From: M3007 sp031373665
GTDB lineage: Bacteria > Bacteroidota > Bacteroidia > Chitinophagales > Saprospiraceae
NCBI GenBank assembly: GCA_031373665.1
Contig: JANMMZ010000029.1
Location: forward strand, 1-64,000
DNA length: 64,000 nt
Direction: 5' to 3'
The notes beneath the pieces are model-generated. The model saw only the letters and a program-made list of their open reading frames with translations. It was not told the origin of the DNA and did no database searches. A program made the position numbers and the translations under genes. Of the stretch, positions 7,273-16,589 are shown piece after piece (position 1 is the first letter of the stretch; each line of letters starts with the position of its first letter).

Positions 7273-7619
7273 TGGCGTTCTGTCCACTGTGCTTGTAAAC
7301 CATTGTCGTTATTGAGTTGTCGTGTCATTGAGTGTCGGCTGTGCGTTGCGTATTTTTTATTTTTTTAAAGCGTTGGATTTTTTTAATTCAATTTTTCTTT
7401 TGGGTCGGCTTTGCAAGCTCTTTTAAAAACTTTGGTCTGTGTGGTTGCTTGTGCGGTTTTTAAATGTGCTTGCAAAATGCGTTGGCTGTTGTTTGTCCAA
7501 CTCAATTATTTCTTTTCTTTTATTTTATTGTTACTTTTTCATATCCAATTCTTCTTCTAAATGATAAAGGTTAATTGTTCGTGTTTTTAATTTTATGTTC
7601 ATTGTATTAAAATGTAAAA
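7273..7619. other. AT-rich gap downstream of the helicase gene
   Basis: No recognisable gene lies here. A 23-codon open frame (ATG at about 7602, minus strand, MNIKLKTRTINLYHLEEELD) directly follows the helicase gene but has no known relative. T-rich tracts dominate, and no clean terminator hairpin is seen apart from site C. Confidence 0.4.
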
Positions 7620-9233
7620 TTATAGGCTGATACAATTTGGAATAATCTGAATATTTAGTTTTTCAATTCTATTTTTCAATTCTTCATCTATTTCTTCTTG
7701 GCAAGCAATACATAGTAATTCTTTGGCTCGTGAGAATGCGACATAGCCGATTCTAGGATAATCATCTAATTCATCATCTTTAACTAATTTGTCATTTTTA
7801 TTTTTCCTAAGAATTGTTTTTTCTCTTTCATTAACATTTGTTTCTAACCATAATTCTAATTCTTTCTTAGTTTTTGCAATACATAAAACAACTTTACTTT
7901 CTAATCCTTTTACATTATGAATATTACTCAAAGTGAAACATTCAGAATTTTCTAATTTTTTATTTGTTAATATTTTTTTTAAATCACCGAAAATATCGTG
8001 TTGTTTATTTATTTCTTGCTCAGAAATATCTACTTTCAATTGCTCAACAATATATTTTTTCAAATCAGCAATCTTTAAATTATTATCTGCTTTGTGATTT
8101 TTCAAACATTTTAAAGCAAATTTCCTAAATTCTACTTTTGAAATATTTGTTTCTGCTTGAATTTTTATTTGGCTTTTTTTTGTTACAGTTGTAATTATAT
8201 TTAACATCGTTTCTACTTGTGTAGTTGTATTACTTTCAAACACTTGTTTGTGTGTAGTTAAAATCTTTTTAAATGATTCGATAGTAGGATTCTTTTTTGC
8301 AATAATATATACATCACTTTTCTTGTAGTCTTTATCTTCTATTAAAGTCGTAAACTTTTCAATCATAGGTGTTAAATCATGGTCTTTAATAAAATAAACA
8401 CAATGGGCTGCTATATTTTTATTCACAACTTTGTTTTGCTGAAAAGGTATGTTATTATAAATTCTACCATTAAAATTATTGATAAATGTAATTATAGGTA
8501 ATGAACATCTATGATTGTTAATATTGTTCTCAATATTGTATATAGATTTTGGAATTTTCAGAATTGGTATGGACTCGTATTTCATATCATATTGAAATCC
8601 GCTTATATATTGTTCAGGATCACCAACACAATATATTTCAGTTTGATTTTGTTTTCTTATTGATTCAATTATTTCAAAATGTTTATTGCTAATATCTTGA
8701 AATTCATCTACAAACAAGAATTGTAATCGTTTACAAACTAATGTTCCAGCTTTCTGGTTTTTAATAACTTCTAATGCTAAACTTATAGTTTGGTCAAAAG
8801 TTATTAATCCTTTTTTATTTAATGATTCATAAAGACGCTTCCTTACTATTGCAGCATCTTTACCTGTGATTTTCATTTTGTCTCTTACAATATCTTCAGA
8901 GCTTATTTGTAAAAATACTTTATCAATCTCAATATTTTTATCTATCAATGATACATAAGGTATAACAACAAATCTATTCAAAAAACTATGTATAGTACCA
9001 ATGAAAACATTAGATGGAATTTTAACCTTTTTTGAAAGGCGTGATTTAATTTCTTCGGTAGCGGCATTAGTATATGTAATAACTGCACAAAAGCGTGTTG
9101 GATGTAATGCTTCTATACAAGCCAAAACTTTTTCAACCATATTGTGTGTTTTGCCAGCTCCAGGTCCAGCAATAACTAATTTACATTCAGGCTTAGGCTT
9201 CTGTTGTACTTTCTTGCTCATCGGAAGTCTCAT
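7620..9233 (-). CDS. gajB: UvrD/Rep-type superfamily 1 helicase, Gabija GajB-like
   Basis: The product of about 537 residues has all SF1A helicase motifs. Numbering from the TTG three codons upstream of the chosen ATG, these are Walker A AGPGAGKT at 25-32, TYTNAATEEI (Ia), VDEFQD at 178-183 (Walker B), GDPEQYISGF at 207-216 (III), HNVKGLE (V) and YVAFSRAKELL (VI). Length and the position right after an OLD-family nuclease gene match GajB of the Gabija anti-phage system, which senses DNA ends or termini and activates GajA. The chosen ATG at 9233 overlaps the gajA-like gene by 41 bp, so the two are translationally coupled; the ATG at 9221 is an alternative. Gabija identity is inferred from gene pair and architecture. 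Confidence 0.82.
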   Translation of the reverse strand: MRLPMSKKVQQKPKPECKLVIAGPGAGKTHNMVEKVLACIEALHPTRFCAVITYTNAATEEIKSRLSKKVKIPSNVFIGTIHSFLNRFVVIPYVSLIDKNIEIDKVFLQISSEDIVRDKMKITGKDAAIVRKRLYESLNKKGLITFDQTISLALEVIKNQKAGTLVCKRLQFLFVDEFQDISNKHFEIIESIRKQNQTEIYCVGDPEQYISGFQYDMKYESIPILKIPKSIYNIENNINNHRCSLPIITFINNFNGRIYNNIPFQQNKVVNKNIAAHCVYFIKDHDLTPMIEKFTTLIEDKDYKKSDVYIIAKKNPTIESFKKILTTHKQVFESNTTTQVETMLNIITTVTKKSQIKIQAETNISKVEFRKFALKCLKNHKADNNLKIADLKKYIVEQLKVDISEQEINKQHDIFGDLKKILTNKKLENSECFTLSNIHNVKGLESKVVLCIAKTKKELELWLETNVNEREKTILRKNKNDKLVKDDELDDYPRIGYVAFSRAKELLCIACQEEIDEELKNRIEKLNIQIIPNCISL

Positions 9234-11106
9234 TTTTTTCAATACCTAAAATAAAATCAAAACCATTTGTTATATATTTTGGAATATTAAAGTCTTTGTA
9301 TCTCTCTTCTTCTTTTAAAACTTCATATAAATCAGTGGCAAAATCTGCTTTATACTCTTCTATTTCTTCGAAAAACACTTGAATTTCTATATCATTCAAT
9401 GTAGATGCTTTTAATTTCTTGCCATTTTCTGATTTGGTTTTACTTAGTGCATCAAACATAATATTCTTAGCCTTATCTGATTTGTTTGCTTCTATTACAT
9501 CTTTTTCAAAAGTAGTATCGGAAGAAAATTCTATCAATATATTTGATGGTTTATCATATTTTAGTTTTAGTTTTTTAGCTCTTTCAACTAATTCTCCTTT
9601 TTTATCTCTCTGCTCAGTATCTTGGTCTGTCAAAACCAAACATTTTATAAAGAAATTTTCGTTTTTAGTACGACTGTTTTGTACTAATTCTAAAAAATGA
9701 GAAAATGCTACACTATTAACATTTACTAATGTGCATCCAATTTTTTGTAGTGTCTTTATTTTACTTAGTTTTTTTGTGTAAAGTTCAAAAAAACGTGGGA
9801 TTAATATTTGTTCAGAAATACCTTCTACCAAAATCATTTTCCTGCCAAATAACAATGTAGATTTAGTTGCATCTAAATAACGGCTTAAATAGCGTTTGTG
9901 TTCTTTGGTTTCTTTATCATCTTTCTCTTTTACATTTTCCAAACCATCTAAAATAAAATGGCTTTTAACTTCATTAGTCTTTTCGTGGTGATAAAGAACA
10001 ACTGTATTTTCTAAATCTAACTTGGAAGTTATATGAGTAGAATGTGAAGTAAGAATTATTTGCATTCCTTCATTAACTTCTGTTGCAATATTTGTTGCTA
10101 AATGCTCTTGTAGATGTGGATGTAGATGCGCCTCGGGTTCCTCAATACCAACTATCCGAAAAAAAACATTTTGCTTTTTTATCGCATCGCTTGTTAAATG
10201 CGACAAGATCAAAGACATAAAAAGCACATTATTTCGTCCTAAACCATTTCTATCAATGCTAATAGGATTCACTCCATATTCAATTGCTAATTTTTTAAGT
10301 ATTTCTGTATGTTCAAGAGAACTAAAACGAAACCCAATTTTATTTTGGTTTTCTGTTTGTTCTAAAGACATTTTTTTTAACATTTCGGAAATTTCAGTTT
10401 TTACTATTTTTAATTCATCATTTTCATTAACTTTTACGTCTAACTCTTTTAGACTATCCTTTATCTTGTCAAATTTGCTTTTATCTCGGTTATTCAAAAT
10501 TTTGAAAAGCAACTTACTTTCATTATTCGCAATTAGTTCTTTTTGTGCATCGCGTAAAGCATCTAAAAATTCCATTTTGAGCATTCGCAAAAAATACCAA
10601 TCAACTTGTTTTGTTTGGTCAAGTCCACCGTAGATACTGTATTCATACTTTTCAATTGGTAAATTAATATCATCAATTCCTTTTTCTTTATTTTCAGTTG
10701 CCCACACTTTCCAGTCTCCTCTGTGCCCAAAATGATAAGTTAATTTAGCTTCTTTAAAAGTATCATCAATAAACCAATCTGAAACTATTGCTTCTTGGTC
10801 TTCATTGTTTTCAAAACCCGTTAAAATTACTTCAACTTTTACTTCAGGAAATTCTAATTTATCAAGTCCATTCCATTCTGAAGCAGATTTTTTAAAAGCT
10901 TGATATGTTTCAAAATTGATATCATCAATTTCAAGCATCCTCTTTTTGAAGAATGTTATATCTTGACTAAATATCAAACCAATAGCATTCAGTAGATTTG
11001 TCTTGCCAATATTATTTTCGCCAATAATTAGTGTAAAAGGTTTTAAATCAATTTCAAATTCTTTGAAATTTCGGTAGTTTTTAATATTAAGTTTTGAAAT
11101 GTACAT
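9193..11106 (-). CDS. gajA: OLD-family ATPase/TOPRIM nuclease, Gabija GajA-like
   Basis: The 637-residue protein starts with an ABC-type ATPase half. It shows Walker A GENNIGKT at 29-36, a long coiled insertion at about 180-260, Walker B IVGIEEPEAHLHP at 318-330 and the TSHS switch at 353-356. A C-terminal TOPRIM nuclease domain follows, with MILVEG (E428) and VLTDQD (D494, D496). This is the arrangement of class 2 OLD nucleases and GajA, which nicks DNA when nucleotides are depleted during phage infection. It is 5 bp downstream of an MmeI-like restriction-modification gene and overlaps the GajB-like helicase. The ATPase and nuclease active residues are intact. Confidence 0.85.
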   Translation of the reverse strand: MYISKLNIKNYRNFKEFEIDLKPFTLIIGENNIGKTNLLNAIGLIFSQDITFFKKRMLEIDDINFETYQAFKKSASEWNGLDKLEFPEVKVEVILTGFENNEDQEAIVSDWFIDDTFKEAKLTYHFGHRGDWKVWATENKEKGIDDINLPIEKYEYSIYGGLDQTKQVDWYFLRMLKMEFLDALRDAQKELIANNESKLLFKILNNRDKSKFDKIKDSLKELDVKVNENDELKIVKTEISEMLKKMSLEQTENQNKIGFRFSSLEHTEILKKLAIEYGVNPISIDRNGLGRNNVLFMSLILSHLTSDAIKKQNVFFRIVGIEEPEAHLHPHLQEHLATNIATEVNEGMQIILTSHSTHITSKLDLENTVVLYHHEKTNEVKSHFILDGLENVKEKDDKETKEHKRYLSRYLDATKSTLLFGRKMILVEGISEQILIPRFFELYTKKLSKIKTLQKIGCTLVNVNSVAFSHFLELVQNSRTKNENFFIKCLVLTDQDTEQRDKKGELVERAKKLKLKYDKPSNILIEFSSDTTFEKDVIEANKSDKAKNIMFDALSKTKSENGKKLKASTLNDIEIQVFFEEIEEYKADFATDLYEVLKEEERYKDFNIPKYITNGFDFILGIEKNETSDEQESTTEA

Positions 11107-11111
11107 ATGAA

Positions 11112-13853
11112 TTATTTTTTACTTTTCTTAACTTTCTCTTTTGTAAAAAGGTCAGCCGTATATTTTTCGTATAGTTCAAATAAAAATACCATTCTATTGG
11201 CTTCACTTGTGAAAGGTTGTGGTCTGTAAGCCAAGTCCACCGCCTTGTCTAATTCGTTGTGTGCTTTTACCAATACAGGTGGCATAGTCAATGGATCGTA
11301 TAAGTCAGCAAGCGAACTGTTTGGAAATTGCAGTCTCGCATCCAATACTTTTTGTGCTGTGGCTTCTATGGCTTGGGTTTGTTTGTCATTTGGATTGTCT
11401 GGGAATGGGAAATTTGTATAAACAATTTCGTTTGAATATCGATAATCGCTTTTAATTCTACCACATAAATTTTTGACCCAAACCATGTGCATTATTGAAG
11501 TCAAAATGCCAAAATGAAATAATGAAGCATTTGGAACTGATAAACAAGAGTTGTTTAGAATATCGTTTTTGGTCATAAAACCAATTGGAATATAATTTCT
11601 GTTTTCAGAAGAATGGGAGGGAACTAAGATGTAATTATCTTTGGGCTGTCGATTTTCAGTAAATAGCATTGGTTGATTTGCCCAGTTTACTGTTGCTTGT
11701 TTTGAACTTTTTAGCCTCATTTGCTTAACACCTTCAATTCTTCTAAGTAGGTGAGGCATTTGTTTTATTTCGCTTGGTTCTGCATCTACAAGCCATATGC
11801 AATACCTTTTATGTCCATTTAAAAATTCGTGAGCTGAAATTAAAGGTTTAATGTACTTCTCTGCTTTGGGTTCTTTTTTTAAGAAATCGTTTTTCTCTTC
11901 TTCCGTAAATAAAAAATTCCCCCCATCAGTTGGTTGGCTTCCTTTATACATTTTTGGGACATTGCAAAGCGGGGAAGTTCTTTTTGTAATCAGAAAATCT
12001 TTCGCATCAACTAAATACGGATTGATATTCTTTGCTTTTATTTCGTGGGCTTCGCCTTTAATATCTTCATATTCAAAAATACTCTTGTTAATAGTATCGT
12101 AGTTAGCGAAGCCAACTATCACACAATATACTGCGGCATTTCCTTTTGCTTCGTTGCTCCATTTAAAAGTTCGGTGAGCGAAATGAATTTTGATTTTGTA
12201 TTTGTTGAGCATTTGACCCCAAAGTATGCTCGTTTGTTCGCCTTGAACAATTGAATTTGTCGAAACAAAACCAACTTTAATTTTTGTGTCTTGAATGTAT
12301 TTGGCTGCTTTGATATACCAACCTGTTACGTAATCCAAAACTCCGCTTCCATCTGCATTGTCAAACTGTTTTACAATTTGGTCACGTTGGCTTTGCTTCA
12401 TTATTTTAGAACCAATGAAAGGTGGATTTCCGATTATATATGAAAGCTCATTTTTCGGAACTACGTTCTCCCAATCTGTTTCTAAGGCGTCTGCGTGAAT
12501 AATTTTTGCAGATTTTTTTAATGGTAAACGCACAAAGTATTGTCCAAACTCGCTACTCACCAACATATTCATTTGGTGGTCAATTAGCCACATGGCTACT
12601 TCTGCAATACGGGCAGGAAATTCTTCGTATTCAATACCTGCAAATTGGTCAACGTCTATCCAAAGAATTTGGCTAACGTCCAAAAATGTTTGTCCCGATT
12701 TGTTGTGTGCTTTCAACACTTCAAACTCTAATAGTCGCAATTCTCGGTAAGTGATAACCAAAAAGTTTCCACAACCACAGGCAGGGTCAAGGAATTTGAG
12801 TGTGCTTAATTTTTTATGAAATTCTGGAAGTTTGTTTTTGTTGTCTTTGATACTTTCAAATTCTTTCCAAAGGTCATCCAAGAAAAGCGGTTTGATTAAC
12901 TTTAAAATATTAGATTCGCTTGTGTAATGTGCTCCTAAGTTTCTGCGTTCTTTTGGGTTCATTACGCTTTGAAACATGGAACCAAATATTGCCGGCGATA
13001 TTTTGCTCCAGTCAATGTAACAGCAGTTAAGCAAGGCCTGTCGCATTTTACTATCAAAACTTGCAGTAGGTAAGTTTTCTTCAAAAAGTTTTCCGTTCAC
13101 ATAAGGAAACTCAGCAAGTTGCTCGTCCAAATTTTTGAAACGATTTTCTTTTGCAGTGTTTAATACTTGAAATAATTCTTGCAATTTTGAAGCAAGGTCG
13201 CTTCCGTCTTCTGCTGTTCGTTGTTCTAAATAGTCTTGAAATTGTTGTTTGTTGAAAATTGTCGTGTCTTCGGAAAACAAACAAAACAGGATACGAACCA
13301 AGTAAACTTCTAAGGGATGTCCAGTATATCCAATTTCTTCTAATCTGTCGTGAAGTTTACCCATTAACTCCGCTGCTTTTATATTTGCAGGGTCTTGTTC
13401 TTTGTAAACCTTTTTTTGATAACCTAAAATATAGCCGAAATGCTGAACATTATTTATAAGGTCGTTGAGTTTAAATTCTACGGTCTTATCTTCTTCAAGG
13501 TCGTACAGTCTAAAATTCTCAAAATCAGAAATGAGTATGTATTTCGGTAATTCGTGTTGTTTCAGTCCGTGTGTGTAATCTTTTGCTTGTTGATAGGCTT
13601 TGTCCAGGTTTTTACCCCGACTTTTCATTTCAATTAAAATGGTTCCTTTCCAAAGCAAGTCAATGTAGCCGTCTTTGTCATCTAATTTTTTTACCCGGTG
13701 TTCAAAGGTCGAAACACGTTTACTGCTAATGCCAAATACATTAAAAAACTCAACTAAAAATGGTTTTGCGTCTGCGTCTTCATTTGAAGTGTCAGCCCAT
13801 TCCTTTGAAAAATTTAATGCTCTATCTTTTATTTCGTTCCAACTTAATGCCAT
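11112..13853 (-). CDS. MmeI-like type IIL restriction enzyme and adenine methyltransferase
   Basis: The 913-residue protein fuses several modules. An N-terminal PD-(D/E)xK nuclease has D65, E75 and K77 (GYIDLL...ILIEMK) with the D-X9-ExK spacing of MmeI, followed by a helical linker. A gamma-class N6-adenine methyltransferase has motif I FLDPACGCGNF (D356) and motif IV NPPF at 476-479. A target-recognition region (about 600-830) and a C-terminal helical part come last. Both cutting and methylating sites look intact. One polypeptide of this type recognises, cleaves and methylates one strand of its own site. It is the first gene of a three-gene operon with GajA- and GajB-like genes, which is not the usual two-gene Gabija layout. 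B. subtilis YeeA is a relative. Confidence 0.85.
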   Translation of the reverse strand: MALSWNEIKDRALNFSKEWADTSNEDADAKPFLVEFFNVFGISSKRVSTFEHRVKKLDDKDGYIDLLWKGTILIEMKSRGKNLDKAYQQAKDYTHGLKQHELPKYILISDFENFRLYDLEEDKTVEFKLNDLINNVQHFGYILGYQKKVYKEQDPANIKAAELMGKLHDRLEEIGYTGHPLEVYLVRILFCLFSEDTTIFNKQQFQDYLEQRTAEDGSDLASKLQELFQVLNTAKENRFKNLDEQLAEFPYVNGKLFEENLPTASFDSKMRQALLNCCYIDWSKISPAIFGSMFQSVMNPKERRNLGAHYTSESNILKLIKPLFLDDLWKEFESIKDNKNKLPEFHKKLSTLKFLDPACGCGNFLVITYRELRLLEFEVLKAHNKSGQTFLDVSQILWIDVDQFAGIEYEEFPARIAEVAMWLIDHQMNMLVSSEFGQYFVRLPLKKSAKIIHADALETDWENVVPKNELSYIIGNPPFIGSKIMKQSQRDQIVKQFDNADGSGVLDYVTGWYIKAAKYIQDTKIKVGFVSTNSIVQGEQTSILWGQMLNKYKIKIHFAHRTFKWSNEAKGNAAVYCVIVGFANYDTINKSIFEYEDIKGEAHEIKAKNINPYLVDAKDFLITKRTSPLCNVPKMYKGSQPTDGGNFLFTEEEKNDFLKKEPKAEKYIKPLISAHEFLNGHKRYCIWLVDAEPSEIKQMPHLLRRIEGVKQMRLKSSKQATVNWANQPMLFTENRQPKDNYILVPSHSSENRNYIPIGFMTKNDILNNSCLSVPNASLFHFGILTSIMHMVWVKNLCGRIKSDYRYSNEIVYTNFPFPDNPNDKQTQAIEATAQKVLDARLQFPNSSLADLYDPLTMPPVLVKAHNELDKAVDLAYRPQPFTSEANRMVFLFELYEKYTADLFTKEKVKKSKK

Positions 13854-13910
13854 TCTTTTTTTCTATGTTTTGTCAGTTTGTCGATGGTTGTTTTGTCGTC
13901 CGCTACGCTT

Positions 13911-14039
13911 GCACCTAACGGACAGGGCTTGGCGAATTTTGGGCATTGAAAATCGTCTGCCCGAACCAAAGCCCAATAGCGAACTGATGCTCATTGTTAT
14001 TACTTCTGCCCAAATTTTGCCAAATCCGCTGTTGTGTGC
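13911..14039 (-). repeat. attC-like imperfect palindrome, site D (3' of the TIR gene)
   Basis: Outer ends are GCACCTAACG (13911-13920) and TGTTGTGTGC (14030-14039). Inner arms are GGGCTTGGCGAATTTTGGGC (13925-13944) and GCCCAAATTTTGCCAAATCC (14008-14027), which pair at most positions over 20 bases. The loop is about 63 bases. At 129 bases it is in the normal attC size range. On the minus strand the left end reads GTTAGGTGC, a fit to GTTRRRY. There is no gene in 13854-14128. Confidence 0.65.
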
Positions 14040-14128
14040 AGTTCTTCATGATTCGTAACAGTCAAGGATTCAATTTTTTAAGTTATTTTATGTTTCGTAG
14101 TAAATTGCTCTAATTTAATTTTCAAAGA

Positions 14129-14848
14129 TTAATTTAAGATAGGCTCTGGGGTTACCAATTCCGCTAACTTAGCAGCAATTTCTGCCATTGATTCCTCTAT
14201 AGTACTTAAACCACTTCGTGAGCCAAGTAAGGGACTTACCTCACGTAAATCATCATAAGTTGTATTGTGAACAATAGGAACGAGTAAATCACGAGCTAGG
14301 AGAGCGGAAAGTTCTTTGTCAGCGATTCCCTCTCCTTTAATGCGTTTCAGAAAAGAAGGGGTAACTAATACGATACCAACACGAGACTTTGCCAATCCTT
14401 TATCGATCTCACGGAGTAAAGATGAGCCTAACAAAACATCTTTTTCGCTAAACCAAACAGACACACCTTTCGATTCTAGTAAATCGTGTAATTCTTTAGC
14501 AGCATCTTTACGGTCATCCCAAGCGTGACAAAGAAAAACATCTCGCAAGTCTGGTAAATCCGAACGTTTCTCAACATTTTCACGTATGGGAGTAAGGGTT
14601 CTAATTTCTGAAGGCGTGTATAGAATAGTAGAACCAACTGAAGACCAACGAGCTTTAGTTCTAGATTGTCCGCTACTACTGCTACTACTGCTACGACTTA
14701 TTGAACTGTTTGAGGAAGAAGAGTAAGGTGAAGAATAAGAAGGATAAGAATTGTAACTACGATAGCCACCTCTACCTCCGCATGCTGGGCAGTTTTCCCT
14801 TGCACTTGCCGTGCGATGACCATGAACTGGTGCTGTACATCTTGACAT
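14129..14848 (-). CDS. TIR-domain protein with N-terminal Cys motif and Ser-rich linker
   Basis: The 239-residue protein has three parts. Residues 1-25 hold a small metal-site-like motif (C4, H9, H11, C20, C23 in CPAC). Residues 26-75 form a Ser/Tyr/Gly-rich disordered linker. Residues 100-235 form a TIR domain (DVFLCHAWDDR, VSVWFSEKDVLLG, VGIVLVTPSFL, DKELSALL with the likely catalytic Glu at 179). Bacterial TIR domains hydrolyse NAD+ or make signalling nucleotides in anti-phage defence. No clear partner effector is adjacent. It is followed by palindrome D and lies next to the restriction/Gabija operon, so a defence role is likely. Confidence 0.82.
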   Translation of the reverse strand: MSRCTAPVHGHRTASARENCPACGGRGGYRSYNSYPSYSSPYSSSSNSSISRSSSSSSSGQSRTKARWSSVGSTILYTPSEIRTLTPIRENVEKRSDLPDLRDVFLCHAWDDRKDAAKELHDLLESKGVSVWFSEKDVLLGSSLLREIDKGLAKSRVGIVLVTPSFLKRIKGEGIADKELSALLARDLLVPIVHNTTYDDLREVSPLLGSRSGLSTIEESMAEIAAKLAELVTPEPILN

Positions 14849-15212
14849 ATTTTTTTATAATTTTGATTATTTTACTTTGTACTTTTTAATCTTAAAAGTT
14901 ACATATTAGATTTATTATTTCAAGTATTTAAGATCTGGCTCTCTAATTTTTCCTTGATTTAAAAAACTTTAAATCGAATTGCACCAACTCATAAATAAAC
15001 GCACTTTCCAGAACGTTAGCACAAAGGTATATAAAATATTCAAATTATGCAATAGTATCGAATTAAAAATTATAATCGCTTGATAACAAAGTAATTGCAA
15101 ACAATATCTATGATTAAAAGTGGTTTTAAATACAAAATGCGAACTACGTTTCTTTCTTGTCTAATAAGATAACTTGCTCTCCGACTACCTCAGTGACATA
15201 TCGTTTGATACC
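14849..15212. other. AT-rich gap at the right edge of the accessory island
   Basis: No gene is recognised. The stretch contains a minus-strand promoter (15022-15029) and, right beside it, the bases AACGTTAGCAC at 15011-15021, which resemble the outer core of the cassette palindromes. No matching inner arm is present. To the right, gene order and composition become those of the core genome. Confidence 0.4.
15022..15029 (-). promoter_or_regulatory. Bacteroidota -7 element for the TIR gene
   Basis: CAAAGGTA on the plus strand is TACCTTTG on the minus strand, an exact TAnnTTTG match, about 175 bases upstream of the TIR gene start. Confidence 0.5.
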
Positions 15213-16472
15213 CTACCTCCGCTCCAACAAAGCCATATAAAACCCATCAAAACCATCGTCTTGAGGCAAAATACTTTGTTGGGTGGTCATTGCGAAGCCC
15301 TTGCCTGCCTCACTTGCTAAGAATTTTGCTACCTGTCCTTCATTTTCAGAAGGCAGAATACTACAAGTCGCATACACCATCAGTCCGCCCGGCTTGATGA
15401 TGGGGCAGTACTGCTGCAATATGTCCTGTTGGGTGTTGCGCAGTTGATCCAATTGTGCGGTGGAGAGTTTCCATTTTGAGTCTGGGTTTCGCCTCAGCAC
15501 GCCCAATCCGCTACAAGGCACATCTAATAAAAGACGGTCGGCAGTGCCATACAATCTTTTGATGGTTTTCCTATTTTCGATGGGGCGGGTTTCTATGTTG
15601 GTCGCCCCGGCTCGGCGAGCCCTTAGCCGCAAGGCATCCAATTTCCAGCCCATCGTATCCAATGCGATCAAACTACCCTTGTTTTGCATCAGCGCCGCCA
15701 AGTGCAGGGCTTTGCCGCCCCCGCCTGCGCAAGCATCCACGACGCGCATACCGGGCTCTGGCTTCAAATAAGGGGCTACCAACTGGCTGCTATAATCTTG
15801 GAGTTCAAAATATCCACTTTTAAAGGCTTTGGTACCAAACACATTTTGTCGGCGTTTCAACACCAAGGCTGCGCCATCGCCACGCGGTTCTGATTCCACG
15901 CCTTCTTCGTAGAGTTGTTGTTGCAATTGCTTTCGATCTGTTTTAAGCAAATTGGTGCGTAATACCACGGGAGCCGTTTTATTGAGCCACACCAAGGTCT
16001 CGTCCCAGGCCTCGGGCAGTTCCTTACTGGCAGTATCATCCAACCAGTCCGGGATACTTTCTCTGATGGCCCGCTGCGATTGCAGCGATATCCACTTGGT
16101 CAGTAAGGCTTTGCTATCAATGGATTGAAATTCTCTCCAAGCCGGCAAAAGGGCAGCCCATTTCATATCACTGGGCGATAGGTTTGCTTGGGTACCAGCA
16201 GCAGATACTAGAAAATGGATACCTGCAATTTCCCAAAAATCATCTTCAGAATCAGGCTTTTTGCCCAATAACTCCGTATAAAGCCTAAAGTACCGGACAA
16301 TATCGTAGGTATTTTCAGCAATAAAGGCGCGATCACGACTCCCGGCTTTAGGGTTGCTGCGCAACACCTGCTCGATGACCTTGTCGGCGTATTTTCCTTC
16401 TTTAAATATGGAGTGGAGGGCATTGGCCACCGATCGTACCAGTATAGGATGCAATGCCTGAGAATCTGCCAT
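15213..16472 (-). CDS. rsmB: RsmB/NOP2-type rRNA (cytosine-C5) methyltransferase
   Basis: The 419-residue protein has an N-terminal NusB-like helical region (about 1-135), a linker and a C-terminal SAM methyltransferase domain. Visible motifs are SAM-binding VVDACAGGGGKALHLA, the motif IV DVPCSGLGVLRRNPDSKW with one catalytic Cys, and motif VI YATCSILPSENE with the other. This is the m5C RNA methyltransferase family acting on 16S rRNA. It stands alone. The gene name is by family; an RsmF-type position is possible. Confidence 0.85.
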   Translation of the reverse strand: MADSQALHPILVRSVANALHSIFKEGKYADKVIEQVLRSNPKAGSRDRAFIAENTYDIVRYFRLYTELLGKKPDSEDDFWEIAGIHFLVSAAGTQANLSPSDMKWAALLPAWREFQSIDSKALLTKWISLQSQRAIRESIPDWLDDTASKELPEAWDETLVWLNKTAPVVLRTNLLKTDRKQLQQQLYEEGVESEPRGDGAALVLKRRQNVFGTKAFKSGYFELQDYSSQLVAPYLKPEPGMRVVDACAGGGGKALHLAALMQNKGSLIALDTMGWKLDALRLRARRAGATNIETRPIENRKTIKRLYGTADRLLLDVPCSGLGVLRRNPDSKWKLSTAQLDQLRNTQQDILQQYCPIIKPGGLMVYATCSILPSENEGQVAKFLASEAGKGFAMTTQQSILPQDDGFDGFYMALLERR

Positions 16473-16589
16473 GAGTCGTATTTGTGAGTTATTGATGATG
16501 AGTTGGTTTCGATTTTCGAGTAGGGTAGGAAGGAGAATGTATGTGCTGTCTATCAGTAAAGTACTTTATTTCGTACAGTACAGGCCAAT

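Noticed and set aside
6975..7328. A 117-codon minus-strand frame covering site C
   Set aside because: It reads through both arms of the palindrome and has a Cys/His/Trp-rich random composition; the palindrome explains it.
15011..15021. A fifth attC-like site at the right edge of the accessory region
   Set aside because: Only an outer-core-like sequence AACGTTAGCAC is present; no GGGCTTG-type arm or complementary partner was found.
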